Assembly (NCBI GenBank): GCA_023436775.1
Contig: JAEZHW010000045.1
Coordinates: forward strand, 1-64,000
Direction of reading: 5' to 3'
Source of the DNA: Actinomycetes bacterium
GTDB taxonomy: Bacteria > Actinomycetota > Actinomycetes > Actinomycetales > Microbacteriaceae
Length of the DNA stretch: 64,000 nucleotides
Shown: positions 1 through 8,419 of the stretch, in pieces
Numbering within the stretch: position 1 is the first letter of the stretch
Layout: the number at the start of each line of letters is the position of its first letter
The notes under the pieces: model-generated
What the model was told of the DNA's origin: nothing
Databases searched by the model: none
Seen by the model: the letters and a program-made list of their open reading frames with translations, nothing else
Position numbers and translations under genes: made by a program

Positions 1-9
1 TTTTCTGTT

Positions 10-52
10 GGGGGGGGGGGGGGGCGCCGCGGGCCCCCCCCCCACCCCCCCC
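10..52. repeat. Poly-G / poly-C low-complexity tract
   Basis: Fifteen consecutive G (10-24), a short GC spacer, then ten C, one A and eight C. The two runs could pair as one long G:C stem. The tract lies just upstream of the ABC exporter start at 71. Such runs are typical either of a contig-end or sequencing artefact, or of a slippage-prone tract. Its position at the very edge of the window favours the artefact. Confidence 0.8.
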
Positions 53-70
53 ATCTTCGCTGGAGTCAGC

Positions 71-1912
71 ATGGCCTTCGCACACGGTGCCCCACGTCGT
101 CCGGACCCCAAGAGCGGCCCCCGCGCCACGTTCCGGCAATTGCTGCCATACCTCGCCGAACACAAGGGGATGCTGGCGGTCGCCGCGGCGCTCAGCCTGG
201 TCGCGGCCGCGACGAGCTTGGCCCAGCCACTGCTGGTACAGCAGGTCATCGAGCAGGTCGGTGCCGGTCAGCCACTGGGCCAGCTGGTGTGGGCGATCGT
301 GGGCCTGGTCGTGCTGGGCGCCCTGGTCACCAGCCTGCAGCACTACCTGCTGCAGCGCACCGGCGAGGCGGTTGTGCTCTCCAGCCGCCGTCACCTGGTC
401 TCGCGCCTACTGCGCCTGCCGATTAGCGAGTTCGACACCCGCCGTACTGGCGACCTGGTCAGCCGGGTCGGCAGCGACACCACGCTGCTGCGCGCCGTGC
501 TGACCCAGGGCCTCGCCGAATCCCTCGGCGGCAGCGTGACCTTCTTTGGCGCGATCATCGCGATGGCGATCCTCGACCCGGTGCTTTTGGGCCTGACCCT
601 GCTGGTGATCATGGTTGCGCTGGTGACGGTGGCGACCCTCGGCCGCAAGATCCGCGCCGCGTCTCGAAGGGCGCAAGAGCAGGTCGGCGCGCTGTCGGCG
701 AGCGTTGAGCGCGGCATTAGCGCAGTACGCACCGTGCGCGCCTCCAACGCCACCGAGCGCGAAATCGGCACGATCTCGGCGCAGGCCGAGGGCGCCTACC
801 GGGCAGGCCTCGACGTGGCCAAGGTCTCGGCGTTCGTCATGCCGATCTCGGGTATCGCGATGCAGATCGCCTTCCTCGTCGTGCTCGGCGTCGGCGGGTA
901 TCGTGTCGCGATTGGCGCCACCACGATCTCGGCGCTGGTGGCCTTCTTCATGTTCTTATTCCTGATCATGATGCCGCTCGGCCAGGTCTTCGGCGCCATC
1001 AGCGCAGTGAACCAGGCACTCGGTGCCCTGGGTCGCATCCAGGAAATTGTGCAGATCCCCAGTGAGCAGGAAACCGACGCTGCCGTGGCGGCCACCGCCG
1101 CGGCACCCGGCAGTGCGGAGTTCGCGGTCGAGTTCGTCGACGTCGCCTTCGAATACCCAGAATCGGCCCACCGCACCGAGCAGGAGAAGATCATCGCGGA
1201 CGCGCTCGGCGAGGCGGCACCCGAGCACGATCGCGTCGTGCTGCGCGGCGTCACGTTCCAGGCGCGCCGCGGCGAGCGCACCGCCCTGGTCGGCCCGAGC
1301 GGCGCCGGCAAGAGCACCATTCTGGCCCTGATCGAGCGCTTCTATGACCCCACCTCGGGCGTGGTGCGCGTGAACGGCGAGGACGTGCGGGCGCTGGATC
1401 GCACCGAGCTACGCAGCCGCCTCGGCTACGTCGAGCAGGACGCCCCAGTGCTCGCCGGCAGCATCCGCGACAACCTGCACTTGGCCGCGCCGGACGCCAC
1501 CGATGCAGACTGCGTCCGCGTGCTGGAGCAGGTGAACCTCGGCGAGGTGCTCAGCCGCGACCCGCGGGGCCTGGACGCCGAGGTCGGCGAGAACGGCGTC
1601 ATGCTCTCGGGTGGTGAGCGCCAGCGCCTCGCAATCGCGCGCACCCTGCTGAGCGCGCCGCCGATCCTGCTGCTGGATGAGTCCACCTCCAGCCTCGACG
1701 GAGTGAATGAGCAGCGACTCAAGGACGCGATCGATGCCGTGGCGGCCGATCGCAGCATGATTGTGATCGCGCACCGCCTCGCCACGGTGGTCGACGCCGA
1801 TCGGATCGTGGTGCTGGAAGATGGCCAGGTCGTCGGCGTCGGCACGCATGAGGAACTCCTCGAGTCCACGCCGCTGTACCGCGACTTGGCGCAACGGCAG
1901 TTGCTGGCCTAA
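71..1912 (+). CDS. ABC exporter, fused membrane and ATP-binding domains
   Basis: A 613-residue half-transporter of the MsbA/LmrA-like exporter class, expected to work as a homodimer in the cytoplasmic membrane; the substrate cannot be read from sequence. Residues ~25-310 carry about six membrane helices. The nucleotide-binding domain follows, with Walker A GPSGAGKST (~408-416), signature LSGGE (~512-516) and Walker B ILLLDE (~532-537), then a switch His in IAHRL. An uncommon insertion of ~25 residues sits between the A-loop region (FEYPES) and the first conserved strand (VVLRGV). The ATG at 71 is chosen because upstream in-frame sequence is only the poly-G/poly-C tract. It is the first gene visible, so its operon context is unknown. 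Confidence 0.9.
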   Translation: MAFAHGAPRRPDPKSGPRATFRQLLPYLAEHKGMLAVAAALSLVAAATSLAQPLLVQQVIEQVGAGQPLGQLVWAIVGLVVLGALVTSLQHYLLQRTGEAVVLSSRRHLVSRLLRLPISEFDTRRTGDLVSRVGSDTTLLRAVLTQGLAESLGGSVTFFGAIIAMAILDPVLLGLTLLVIMVALVTVATLGRKIRAASRRAQEQVGALSASVERGISAVRTVRASNATEREIGTISAQAEGAYRAGLDVAKVSAFVMPISGIAMQIAFLVVLGVGGYRVAIGATTISALVAFFMFLFLIMMPLGQVFGAISAVNQALGALGRIQEIVQIPSEQETDAAVAATAAAPGSAEFAVEFVDVAFEYPESAHRTEQEKIIADALGEAAPEHDRVVLRGVTFQARRGERTALVGPSGAGKSTILALIERFYDPTSGVVRVNGEDVRALDRTELRSRLGYVEQDAPVLAGSIRDNLHLAAPDATDADCVRVLEQVNLGEVLSRDPRGLDAEVGENGVMLSGGERQRLAIARTLLSAPPILLLDESTSSLDGVNEQRLKDAIDAVAADRSMIVIAHRLATVVDADRIVVLEDGQVVGVGTHEELLESTPLYRDLAQRQLLA

Positions 1913-1952
1913 CCTGCAGGCCCGACCCGCCACCATTGGCCGTCAGTGGCCG

Positions 1953-1966
1953 CAGGTGGCCACCTG
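1953..1966. terminator. 14-bp perfect palindrome between convergent genes
   Basis: CAGGTGG/CCACCTG lies between the ends of the ABC exporter (+) and the nicotinamidase (-). It could fold on either strand. There is no U-tract and no loop unless a few pairs open, so a bidirectional terminator role is only a suggestion. Confidence 0.35.
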
Positions 1967-1979
1967 AGCGCCTCGCTGC

Positions 1980-2564
1980 TTAGGCCTCGGTACTGGTGAC
2001 CAGCGTCGCCCCAGCGGCTTCCAGGGCGGCCAGTGCCGCCTCGCTGGAGGACGGCGCCACCCCCGCAATCAGGTCGGTGAGGACGCGGACGCTGCGGCCA
2101 GTATTCAGCGCATCGAAGGCACTGGCCCGCACGCAGTAGTCGGTCGCGATGCCGACCACGTCAACTTCGGTGACATCGAGCTCATCGAGGATCTGACGGA
2201 AGGGCCGATCAGTGTCATCGGAGCCTTCGAAAATCGAGTACGCCGGGCGCCCCTGTCCCTTGCGGATGTGCACATCGATGGCATCCGTGTGCAGCGAGGG
2301 GTGGTAGTCGGCGCCGGGCGTGCCCGCAACGCAATGCACTGGCCAACTGTCCACGTAGTCCGGGTCGGTGCCGGTGGCGAAGTGACCGCCGTTGTCGTTG
2401 TCCGCGTCGTGCCAGTCCCGCGAGGCGATGACCACGTCATAGCCCGGGTTGCGTTCCAGATAGGCCGAGATCCCGGCCGCAACCGCCGCGCCGCCGTCCA
2501 CACCGAGGGCACCGCCCTCGGTGAAGTCGTTCTGCACGTCAATGATGAACAGCGCCCTTGCCAT
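1980..2564 (-). CDS. pncA: Nicotinamidase (isochorismatase-like hydrolase)
   Basis: A 194-residue cysteine hydrolase that deamidates nicotinamide to nicotinate in NAD salvage. The expected catalytic triad is present: Asp9 (IIDVQNDF), Lys102 (IRKGQ) and Cys144 (ATDYC), plus a metal-site pattern Asp50/His52/His61 (SRDWH and GGHF). The ATG at 2564 starts the family's N-terminal strand directly; a longer in-frame extension into the upstream gene has no homology-like features. The start lies 16 nt after the stop of the DacB-like gene on the same strand, so the two are probably co-transcribed. Confidence 0.92.
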   Translation of the reverse strand: MARALFIIDVQNDFTEGGALGVDGGAAVAAGISAYLERNPGYDVVIASRDWHDADNDNGGHFATGTDPDYVDSWPVHCVAGTPGADYHPSLHTDAIDVHIRKGQGRPAYSIFEGSDDTDRPFRQILDELDVTEVDVVGIATDYCVRASAFDALNTGRSVRVLTDLIAGVAPSSSEAALAALEAAGATLVTSTEA

Positions 2565-2580
2565 CCCTGGATCCGTTCTC

Positions 2581-4455
2581 TCATCTCCCGCTTGGAGCGT
2601 CGCCACTCGACGGCACATAGGCCGCGAGGTTCGCGCCACAGTGATAGACACCCACGAAGATCGATTCGAGCTTCTCGGCACCCTTGTCACCGACGCTGCC
2701 GCTGAGAGCGAAGACCACCGACAACAGGGTGCCGTCCGCGGCACGCATCCGCATGGCGATCAGCGGCGCCTTCGTGCTGCCACCGGCGCGGCCCGTGGCC
2801 TGACCCTTGAGCGGCTTCTTGGAGGCGCCACCGAAGCGGCCAGCCAGCGTGCCTGACTCAGCGACCTTGTCCAGCGCGTTGAGGATCACGCGCTGCGCGT
2901 AATCGTCCTCCTTGAGGTCAGCCAGACGGGTCAGCAGCGACGCATAGACCGAAGTCGGCACCTTGTTCTTACTACTGAAGCCAGAAGCATCCACCATCTC
3001 GGCTCCGGCGGTGTTGAAGCCGAGCATCTGCGCACCGGCCATCACCGCGTCACCGACGGTGTCCGAGCCGCCACCGCGGCCCGACGTCACGGAAAGGTGA
3101 CGGCCGAACATCTCGGCCAGGGTGTTGTCGCCGTTGCGGATCATGAACTGCACCAACTGGTTCACGGTCGCCGACTGGACACTCGCGAGCACCTGCGCAC
3201 CAGCGTTCGCCTTCGCCTCGACGATCTGCACCTGCGGCACCCCGTCATGGTTGTCGATCTCGTCCTGCGTGGGTTGCAGGTTGAGGGCTGCCACGAAGGC
3301 TTCCGCCGCGCGCTTCACCGGGTCATTGCTGCGCTTGGAAGTGACCTTGCCGGGGTTGTCGCGGTCGCCGTCCACCATCAGCGGAACGATGCGCGGCATG
3401 GTGCCATTGCTGCGAGCGTCATTCGACCAGCCCTCGGCCCAGTTGTCGCTCTTGTTCCACAGCGTGGCGTCCACGTAGATGGTTCGGATCGGGACGACGC
3501 CGTTGTCGATGTCGTTCTCGGTGCCGCCATCCAGGTACGCGGCCTTCGCCTGCTGGGCGAGGTCGTGAATGGAGGGTGCGCCCGGATACATCGAGCCACC
3601 GCGGGTCAGGGTCGGGTCGCCCCCGCCGACGAGCACCAGACTGCCGGGGACGGGACCAGCGACCACCTTGGTCTCAAAACGGGTTTCCGTGCCCAGGCCA
3701 CCGAGTGCGGCCGCACCGGCGAGCAGCAGCTGAGCGCCGCGCGAGTTGATGCCGCGCATGGAGTCGCGGTCGTAGAGCACATCACCGGTTTTCGCGTTGA
3801 CCACAATGCCGGTCAGACGGCCCAGCACCGGGTCCTCCGTGCGGTCCGCGATCGTGCAGGTACGGATCGGCATCGCGGCCGGGATTTCACCGGGCACCGG
3901 CCGCGGGTCCGGAGCCACGACCTCGGGCACCTTCGGTTCGTTGCTGGGCTGGCCGAGTGCGAAGCCGGTCGCGAATGCGCCACCGACCAGCAGCACCGAG
4001 GCCAGCGGGATACCCACGCCGAGGGCCAGCTTGCGGTTCGTCGCGACCCAGCCCATGAACCCCTTCGGGGCCTCGGCGCCCGCTTCGGCCGAGGCAGCCT
4101 TGCCCTTGGCGCCCTTGGCGGGCTTGGCGGGCCTGCCGGGCTTGACGACACGGCGACCGGCAGCGGCCGGTGCGGCGGTCGCCTCGGTGCCGGACGGCAG
4201 GATCGCGGTACGGCCCAGCGCCTCGGAACGAGTCAGCGGAGTGGTGGCTTCCTGCGGCGAGGCGGCGCTGCCGAGCAACGGCGACACCGGCTCGGCCGAC
4301 GGCACCTGGCTCCAGGCGCGCTGCGGCGGCACCGCGGGCACCTCAGGTTCGTTCGCACCCAAGGGGCTCTGCCCTGCGTTCGCAGGCCTGCCGGTTGGGT
4401 TCGGCGCGTCCGGGGTGGATCCCCCGTTCAGCAGGTCATCAAAGTCACTGGCCAC
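2581..4455 (-). CDS. Membrane-anchored DacB/PBP4 (S13) homolog, probably inactive
   Basis: 624 residues. Residues 1-140 are Ala/Pro-rich and cytoplasmic. One membrane segment lies at ~142-168 (type II topology). The extracellular part resembles peptidase family S13 (D-Ala-D-Ala carboxypeptidase), including the PxxG...GRLTGIVVNAKTGDVLYDRD entry region. The three catalytic motifs are all altered: SxxK reads SRGA (Ser238, Ala241 in place of Lys), SxN reads GDN (442-444), and KTG reads ATG (553-555). The fold-level match is convincing, so this is likely a pseudo-enzyme that binds peptidoglycan or a partner. The start is GTG. It is followed by the nicotinamidase. Confidence 0.8.
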   Translation of the reverse strand: MASDFDDLLNGGSTPDAPNPTGRPANAGQSPLGANEPEVPAVPPQRAWSQVPSAEPVSPLLGSAASPQEATTPLTRSEALGRTAILPSGTEATAAPAAAGRRVVKPGRPAKPAKGAKGKAASAEAGAEAPKGFMGWVATNRKLALGVGIPLASVLLVGGAFATGFALGQPSNEPKVPEVVAPDPRPVPGEIPAAMPIRTCTIADRTEDPVLGRLTGIVVNAKTGDVLYDRDSMRGINSRGAQLLLAGAAALGGLGTETRFETKVVAGPVPGSLVLVGGGDPTLTRGGSMYPGAPSIHDLAQQAKAAYLDGGTENDIDNGVVPIRTIYVDATLWNKSDNWAEGWSNDARSNGTMPRIVPLMVDGDRDNPGKVTSKRSNDPVKRAAEAFVAALNLQPTQDEIDNHDGVPQVQIVEAKANAGAQVLASVQSATVNQLVQFMIRNGDNTLAEMFGRHLSVTSGRGGGSDTVGDAVMAGAQMLGFNTAGAEMVDASGFSSKNKVPTSVYASLLTRLADLKEDDYAQRVILNALDKVAESGTLAGRFGGASKKPLKGQATGRAGGSTKAPLIAMRMRAADGTLLSVVFALSGSVGDKGAEKLESIFVGVYHCGANLAAYVPSSGDAPSGR

Positions 4456-4541
4456 TCGTCCATGATAGGGGCCAGCGCCTTTGCGAGGGCTTCGGGTTCG
4501 CCGTCAGGAGGTCTGCGCGGCAAACCCGTGCCACGCTCGCA

Positions 4542-5528
4542 CTACTCGCCCGGGTAGACCAGGCCAATCTGCGATCGAACCGTATCGAGGATCTGCATGA
4601 TCGCGACCGAGTCCGAGGGCGAGAGGATGTCGCTGGCGGTCTTGCCGGCGCGGATCAGCGCCTCGGCTTCGAACGCCTGGTATTGCATACCGCGCAGCCG
4701 CTCGTTGGCTTCGTAGCGCTCGATGACCTCGTTGTCGTTGTTGTAGACGGTGAAGTTGCCCGGGGCGTACCACCAGGGCTCCAGTTCGATGCGGCCAGCG
4801 GTGCCAACAATGACCGCCTCGACCGGACCGTTGAGGTCCAGCGCGGTGGTGAGCACCGCCTGACGACCGTCCTCGTAGCCGAGGATGATCGAGGTCTGGC
4901 GGTCCACACCGGTCGAGGTGAACGCCGCGTGCGAGAGCACGGTGCTCGGGCTGCCGAAGAGCTGGTACGCGAAGGAGATCGGGTAGATGCCCAGGTCCAG
5001 CAGAGCGCCACCACCGAGCTCGGGGTTGTTGATGCGGTGCTTCGGGTCTCGCGGCAGGTTCTGGTTGTGGTCCGCGATCAGTTCGCGCACCTCGCCGATG
5101 GTGCCAGCCTCGATGATTTCGCGGATGCGCACGTGGCCGGGCAGGAAGCGGGTCCACATCGCCTCGAGCAGCAGCACGCCCTGCTCGGCGGCGAGGTCGA
5201 CCAGCGCCTTGGTGTCGCGGGCGTTCAGCGTGATCGGCTTCTCGCAGAGCACGTGCTTGCCAGCGCGCAGCGCCATCGAGGCGTTTTCGAAGTGCAGCGG
5301 GTGCGGGGTGCCGACGTACACGATGTCGATGTCGTCGGCGTTCACCAGGGCCTCGTAGCTGCTGTAGCGGTGCTCGATGCCGTACTTGTCAGCGAAGGCG
5401 TCGGCGGCCTCCTGACTGCGCGAGCCCACCGCCTGCACCGTGAGGCCCGAACCGATCAGGTCCGTGACCATCTGGTCGGCAATCCAACCGGTGCCCAAGA
5501 TGCCCCAACGGATGGGTGCTGCAGTCAT
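4542..5528 (-). CDS. Gfo/Idh/MocA-family oxidoreductase
   Basis: A 328-residue NAD(P)-dependent dehydrogenase. The N-terminal Rossmann fold starts with GILGTGWIA (~9-17), followed by the family's EKP motif (96-98). The C-terminal substrate domain carries a GGALLDLGIYP-type segment near residue 170. Members oxidise sugars, inositols or dihydrodiols; the substrate is not predictable here. ATG at 5528 is preceded by a reasonable purine-rich site (GGAGTT in the transcript). It is a stand-alone gene downstream of tRNA-Thr on the same strand. Confidence 0.9.
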   Translation of the reverse strand: MTAAPIRWGILGTGWIADQMVTDLIGSGLTVQAVGSRSQEAADAFADKYGIEHRYSSYEALVNADDIDIVYVGTPHPLHFENASMALRAGKHVLCEKPITLNARDTKALVDLAAEQGVLLLEAMWTRFLPGHVRIREIIEAGTIGEVRELIADHNQNLPRDPKHRINNPELGGGALLDLGIYPISFAYQLFGSPSTVLSHAAFTSTGVDRQTSIILGYEDGRQAVLTTALDLNGPVEAVIVGTAGRIELEPWWYAPGNFTVYNNDNEVIERYEANERLRGMQYQAFEAEALIRAGKTASDILSPSDSVAIMQILDTVRSQIGLVYPGE

Positions 5529-5608
5529 AGTGGTAACTCCTTCGTCGCCAAACAGGGATGCTTCAGCCTAACGGGCTGCAGCCCCGGGACAGCAAGCGAG
5601 GGAGATTG

Positions 5609-5684
5609 TGGAGCCGCCTGCGGGAATCGAACCCGCGACCTTTTCATTACGAGTGAAGCGCTCTACCGACTGAGCTAAGGCGGC
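5609..5684 (-). tRNA. tRNA-Thr (anticodon CGT)
   Basis: Complete cloverleaf read on the minus strand: 7-bp acceptor GCCGCCT/AGGCGGC, D arm GCTC...GAGC, anticodon loop CTCGTAA with CGT for ACG codons, T arm GCGGG-TTCGATT-CCCGC, and encoded 3' CCA (plus-strand 5609-5611). The anticodon stem CTTCA/TGAAA has a C-A mismatch at the outer pair (27-43), which is slightly unusual. Confidence 0.96.
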
Positions 5685-5739
5685 GTGGCCGGGTACCGGC
5701 CCCGAACTAGTGTAGCGGCATTGCGGCGGCCGCAAGCAC

Positions 5740-7125
5740 TCAGGCCGGGAGCGGGTACTTCTTGCCGGGGTTGAGGATGCCCTTCGGGTCGAACAGTTGC
5801 TTGATCCCGTACTGCAACTGCTGCACTCGCGGCGACAGTTCGGCCGCAACATCGCTCAATTTTTCCACTCCAATGCCGTGCTCGCCGGTGACCGTTCCGC
5901 CCAGCGCCTGTGCCTCGCGCAGCAGCGCGTGCAGTGCCGCCCAGGCACGGTCCTTGGCGGCCTCGTCGTTCGGATCGTAGGCAATGACTGGGTGCAGGTT
6001 GCCGTCACCGACATGCCCGCCGAGTGAAATGGGAATGCCAAACTGCTCGGCGGTCGCTGCGACGATGCCGCGGAAGGTGCCGAGCGCGCTGCGCGGGATT
6101 GCTAGGTCACCGTTCAGCGAGGCGCCGTGCAGGGCAGCGAGGCCCGGGTGCAGCGCGCGGCGAGTCGCCAGCAGCCGGTCCAACTCGTCCGCGTCCGTGG
6201 CCCGCGTTACGGCGATGGCTCCCTCGGCGTGGAAGGCCGCCTCGAAGGCCGCGAGTTCGTCCTCCGCGCCACTCACCGAGTCGGTCACCGCAATCAGCCA
6301 GGCCTGCGCGTCCGCGGCCAGGTCGAGGTTGGGGTCGTAGCGACGGATCGCGTCGAGGGCGACCGAGTCGAGCAGTTCCAGGGTCGCCGGCAGCGGCCGC
6401 AGCACGGCGACTCGGTTGGCCGCCGCAAAAGCCGCTTCGATGCTCGGGAACAGCGCCGAGACACCGCGCTGCTCACCGGGGGCAGGCAGCAGTTCCAGGG
6501 TGGCCTCGGTCACGACGCCGAGGGTGCCCTCGGAGCCGACCATGAGGGCGGTCAGGTCCAAGCCCGCCACGTTCTTGATCGTGCCGGTGCTGGTACGGAT
6601 CACGGTGCCGTCCGCCAGCACTACCTCGAGGGCGCGGACCGCATCGCGGGTCACGCCATACTTGATGCAGCGCATCCCGCCCGCGTTCGTGGCGATCGTG
6701 CCGCCGACCGTAGCCCAGGCGGCCGAGACCGGGTCGGGTGCATAGAACAAGCCCTGCTCGGCAGCGGCTGCGGCAAGGTCGGCCACAATGACGCCCGGTT
6801 GCACTACGGCCTGCCGCTCGACCGGGTCGATCGACTGGATCCGGTTCATACCGGTCAGATCCAGCAGGATCGAGCCGTGGGTCGCGCTGGCGCCGCCAGC
6901 CAGGCCGGTCAGCGCGCCCTGCGGGATCACGGCGACCCCAGCCTCGTTGGCAATGCGCAGCACCGCCGACACCTCCGCAGTCGAGGCCGGACGCACCAGA
7001 GCGACCGGGTAGCCAAGGTCGGCGCCGGAGCGGTCCTTGCGGCGCTGCTCGAGCATGGCCGCGTCGGTGCTGACGGCCGCCTCGCCGACCGCCTGGCGCA
7101 GCGCGTCCAGCAGCGCCTCGCTCAC
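5740..7125 (-). CDS. GlcD/D-lactate dehydrogenase-like FAD-linked oxidase
   Basis: 461 residues, the usual length for GlcD-type flavoproteins. The PCMH-type FAD-binding domain shows PQGALTGLAGGA (~68-79) and GGTIATNAGG (141-150). The C-terminal FAD-oxidase domain ends with GEHGIG (414-419) and DPKGILNPGK. Such enzymes oxidise 2-hydroxyacids (glycolate, D-lactate, D-2-hydroxyglutarate) to 2-oxoacids. The GTG start overlaps the stop of the LVIVD gene by 4 nt (GTGA), implying translational coupling. It is the last gene of the CUT2-transporter operon, so a substrate related to the imported compound is likely, but this is inference. Confidence 0.88.
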   Translation of the reverse strand: MSEALLDALRQAVGEAAVSTDAAMLEQRRKDRSGADLGYPVALVRPASTAEVSAVLRIANEAGVAVIPQGALTGLAGGASATHGSILLDLTGMNRIQSIDPVERQAVVQPGVIVADLAAAAAEQGLFYAPDPVSAAWATVGGTIATNAGGMRCIKYGVTRDAVRALEVVLADGTVIRTSTGTIKNVAGLDLTALMVGSEGTLGVVTEATLELLPAPGEQRGVSALFPSIEAAFAAANRVAVLRPLPATLELLDSVALDAIRRYDPNLDLAADAQAWLIAVTDSVSGAEDELAAFEAAFHAEGAIAVTRATDADELDRLLATRRALHPGLAALHGASLNGDLAIPRSALGTFRGIVAATAEQFGIPISLGGHVGDGNLHPVIAYDPNDEAAKDRAWAALHALLREAQALGGTVTGEHGIGVEKLSDVAAELSPRVQQLQYGIKQLFDPKGILNPGKKYPLPA

Positions 7126-8378
7126 AGCACGTCTCCCTCGTACTGCAGGATGTACAGGCCGGCGTTGTAGTCGGTCATGTAGCAGCGCAGTTCGCTGTCC
7201 ACGAAGACGTCAAAGTTCTGAATCACCCGCGGCCGGTCGGGACGGGTGTCCACCATCTGGGTCGGGGCCGGCGGCACCCAGGCCCCGACCTCCTTCGGCT
7301 CGAAGGGGTCGCGGATGTCGTAGGCGCGCAGACCCGCGTTCTGATACGTGGCGAACAGCAGGCGGTCGCTGACGAAGCTGCCCGGACGGTTCTCGTGCAG
7401 GTTGTGCGGACCGAAGTGCGCGCCCTTGGCAATGAAGTCGTCCTCGGCCGGCTGCGGCAGGGTCGAGATGCTGATCGGGTCGCTCGGGTCCTGAATGTCG
7501 AACAGCCAGATGCGCTTGATGCCGTCGGCAGCGTTGTCGGCGATGCCCTCGTCGGCGACGGCGAGCAGGTTCCGATCGGGCAGCGGCAGCGCGGTGTGCG
7601 TGGCGCCCCCGACTCGGCCGGTCCAGTTCTTGGCCGAGATCAGCTTCGGCGCCGCCTTGTCCGACACATCCAGCAGGGTCAGGCCGCCATCGCGCCATGA
7701 GGCGTACGCGGTGTCGCCGCTGACGATGGCGTGGTGCAGGCCATAGCGCCACGAGTCGGTGTCCCAGGTCGGCGTCTCGCCACCGGCCTCGTGCATCCCC
7801 GGCAGCCACCACTTGCCGACGATCTGCGGCTTCGTCGGGTCGGCCAGGTCGATGGTGACGAAGATGTAGTCGGTGTAACCATCCAGCAGCGCCGAGGCGT
7901 AGGCCCAGCGGCCGCCGACGTACCAGATGCGGTGCAGGCCCACCCCCTCGACCGGCATGAAGCCGATCTCACGCGGCTGGCCCGGCGTGGTGATGTCGAA
8001 CACGCGCATGCCCGCGGCGTAGCCCCGGGCCGCCTGCAGCGCGGTCGAACCCACCGAGCGGTTGTAGTAGCCCTCTTCGACGGCGAACTCGGAGTCCGCG
8101 AACAGGTTCTTGGCGTTGATCACCAGCAGCAAGCCATCCGCCGCCTGCAGGTGCACACTCCAGGTCCCCGGCGGGGTCGGCACGTAGCCGCTGGGCTGCG
8201 GGTTCCGCGGATCGCGCACATCGATGATGCTGAAGCCGTTCGAAAAGGCGTGCGCCACATAGGCGTAGCCGTCCTGCACCATGATCTGGCAGCCGTCGGC
8301 GCGGCCCCCACCCTGGTCGGTGTGACCGAGGAAGGAGAAGTTGTTGGCGAAGTCCGGGGTGTGGTTCGAGGCGCTCAC
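7122..8378 (-). CDS. LVIVD-repeat (beta-propeller-like) protein
   Basis: 418 residues with repeated blades such as GFSIIDVRDP, GMRVFDITTP, FVTIDLADP, GLTLLDVSD, IWLFDIQDP and LRAYDIRDP, the LVIVD-repeat pattern. No signal peptide or membrane segment is seen, so it should be cytoplasmic. It contains several conserved-looking His residues (GHTDQGGG, LHHAIV, GPHNLHEN), which suggests metal binding, but no enzymatic assignment is safe. GTG start. It sits 41 nt after the permease stop and is translationally coupled to the FAD oxidase, so it is part of the same pathway. It could be a lactonase-like or selenium-binding-protein-like enzyme. Confidence 0.75.
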   Translation of the reverse strand: MSASNHTPDFANNFSFLGHTDQGGGRADGCQIMVQDGYAYVAHAFSNGFSIIDVRDPRNPQPSGYVPTPPGTWSVHLQAADGLLLVINAKNLFADSEFAVEEGYYNRSVGSTALQAARGYAAGMRVFDITTPGQPREIGFMPVEGVGLHRIWYVGGRWAYASALLDGYTDYIFVTIDLADPTKPQIVGKWWLPGMHEAGGETPTWDTDSWRYGLHHAIVSGDTAYASWRDGGLTLLDVSDKAAPKLISAKNWTGRVGGATHTALPLPDRNLLAVADEGIADNAADGIKRIWLFDIQDPSDPISISTLPQPAEDDFIAKGAHFGPHNLHENRPGSFVSDRLLFATYQNAGLRAYDIRDPFEPKEVGAWVPPAPTQMVDTRPDRPRVIQNFDVFVDSELRCYMTDYNAGLYILQYEGDVL

Positions 8379-8419
8379 GGATTCATTCTCTCACTGGCGG
8401 CTGTGGCCGCCGTCGGCCC

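Noticed and set aside
3097..4557. 486-codon plus-strand open frame opposite the DacB-like gene
   Set aside because: High-GC antisense shadow: no domains, low-complexity His/Arg/Gly composition, and it overlaps a clear gene in full.
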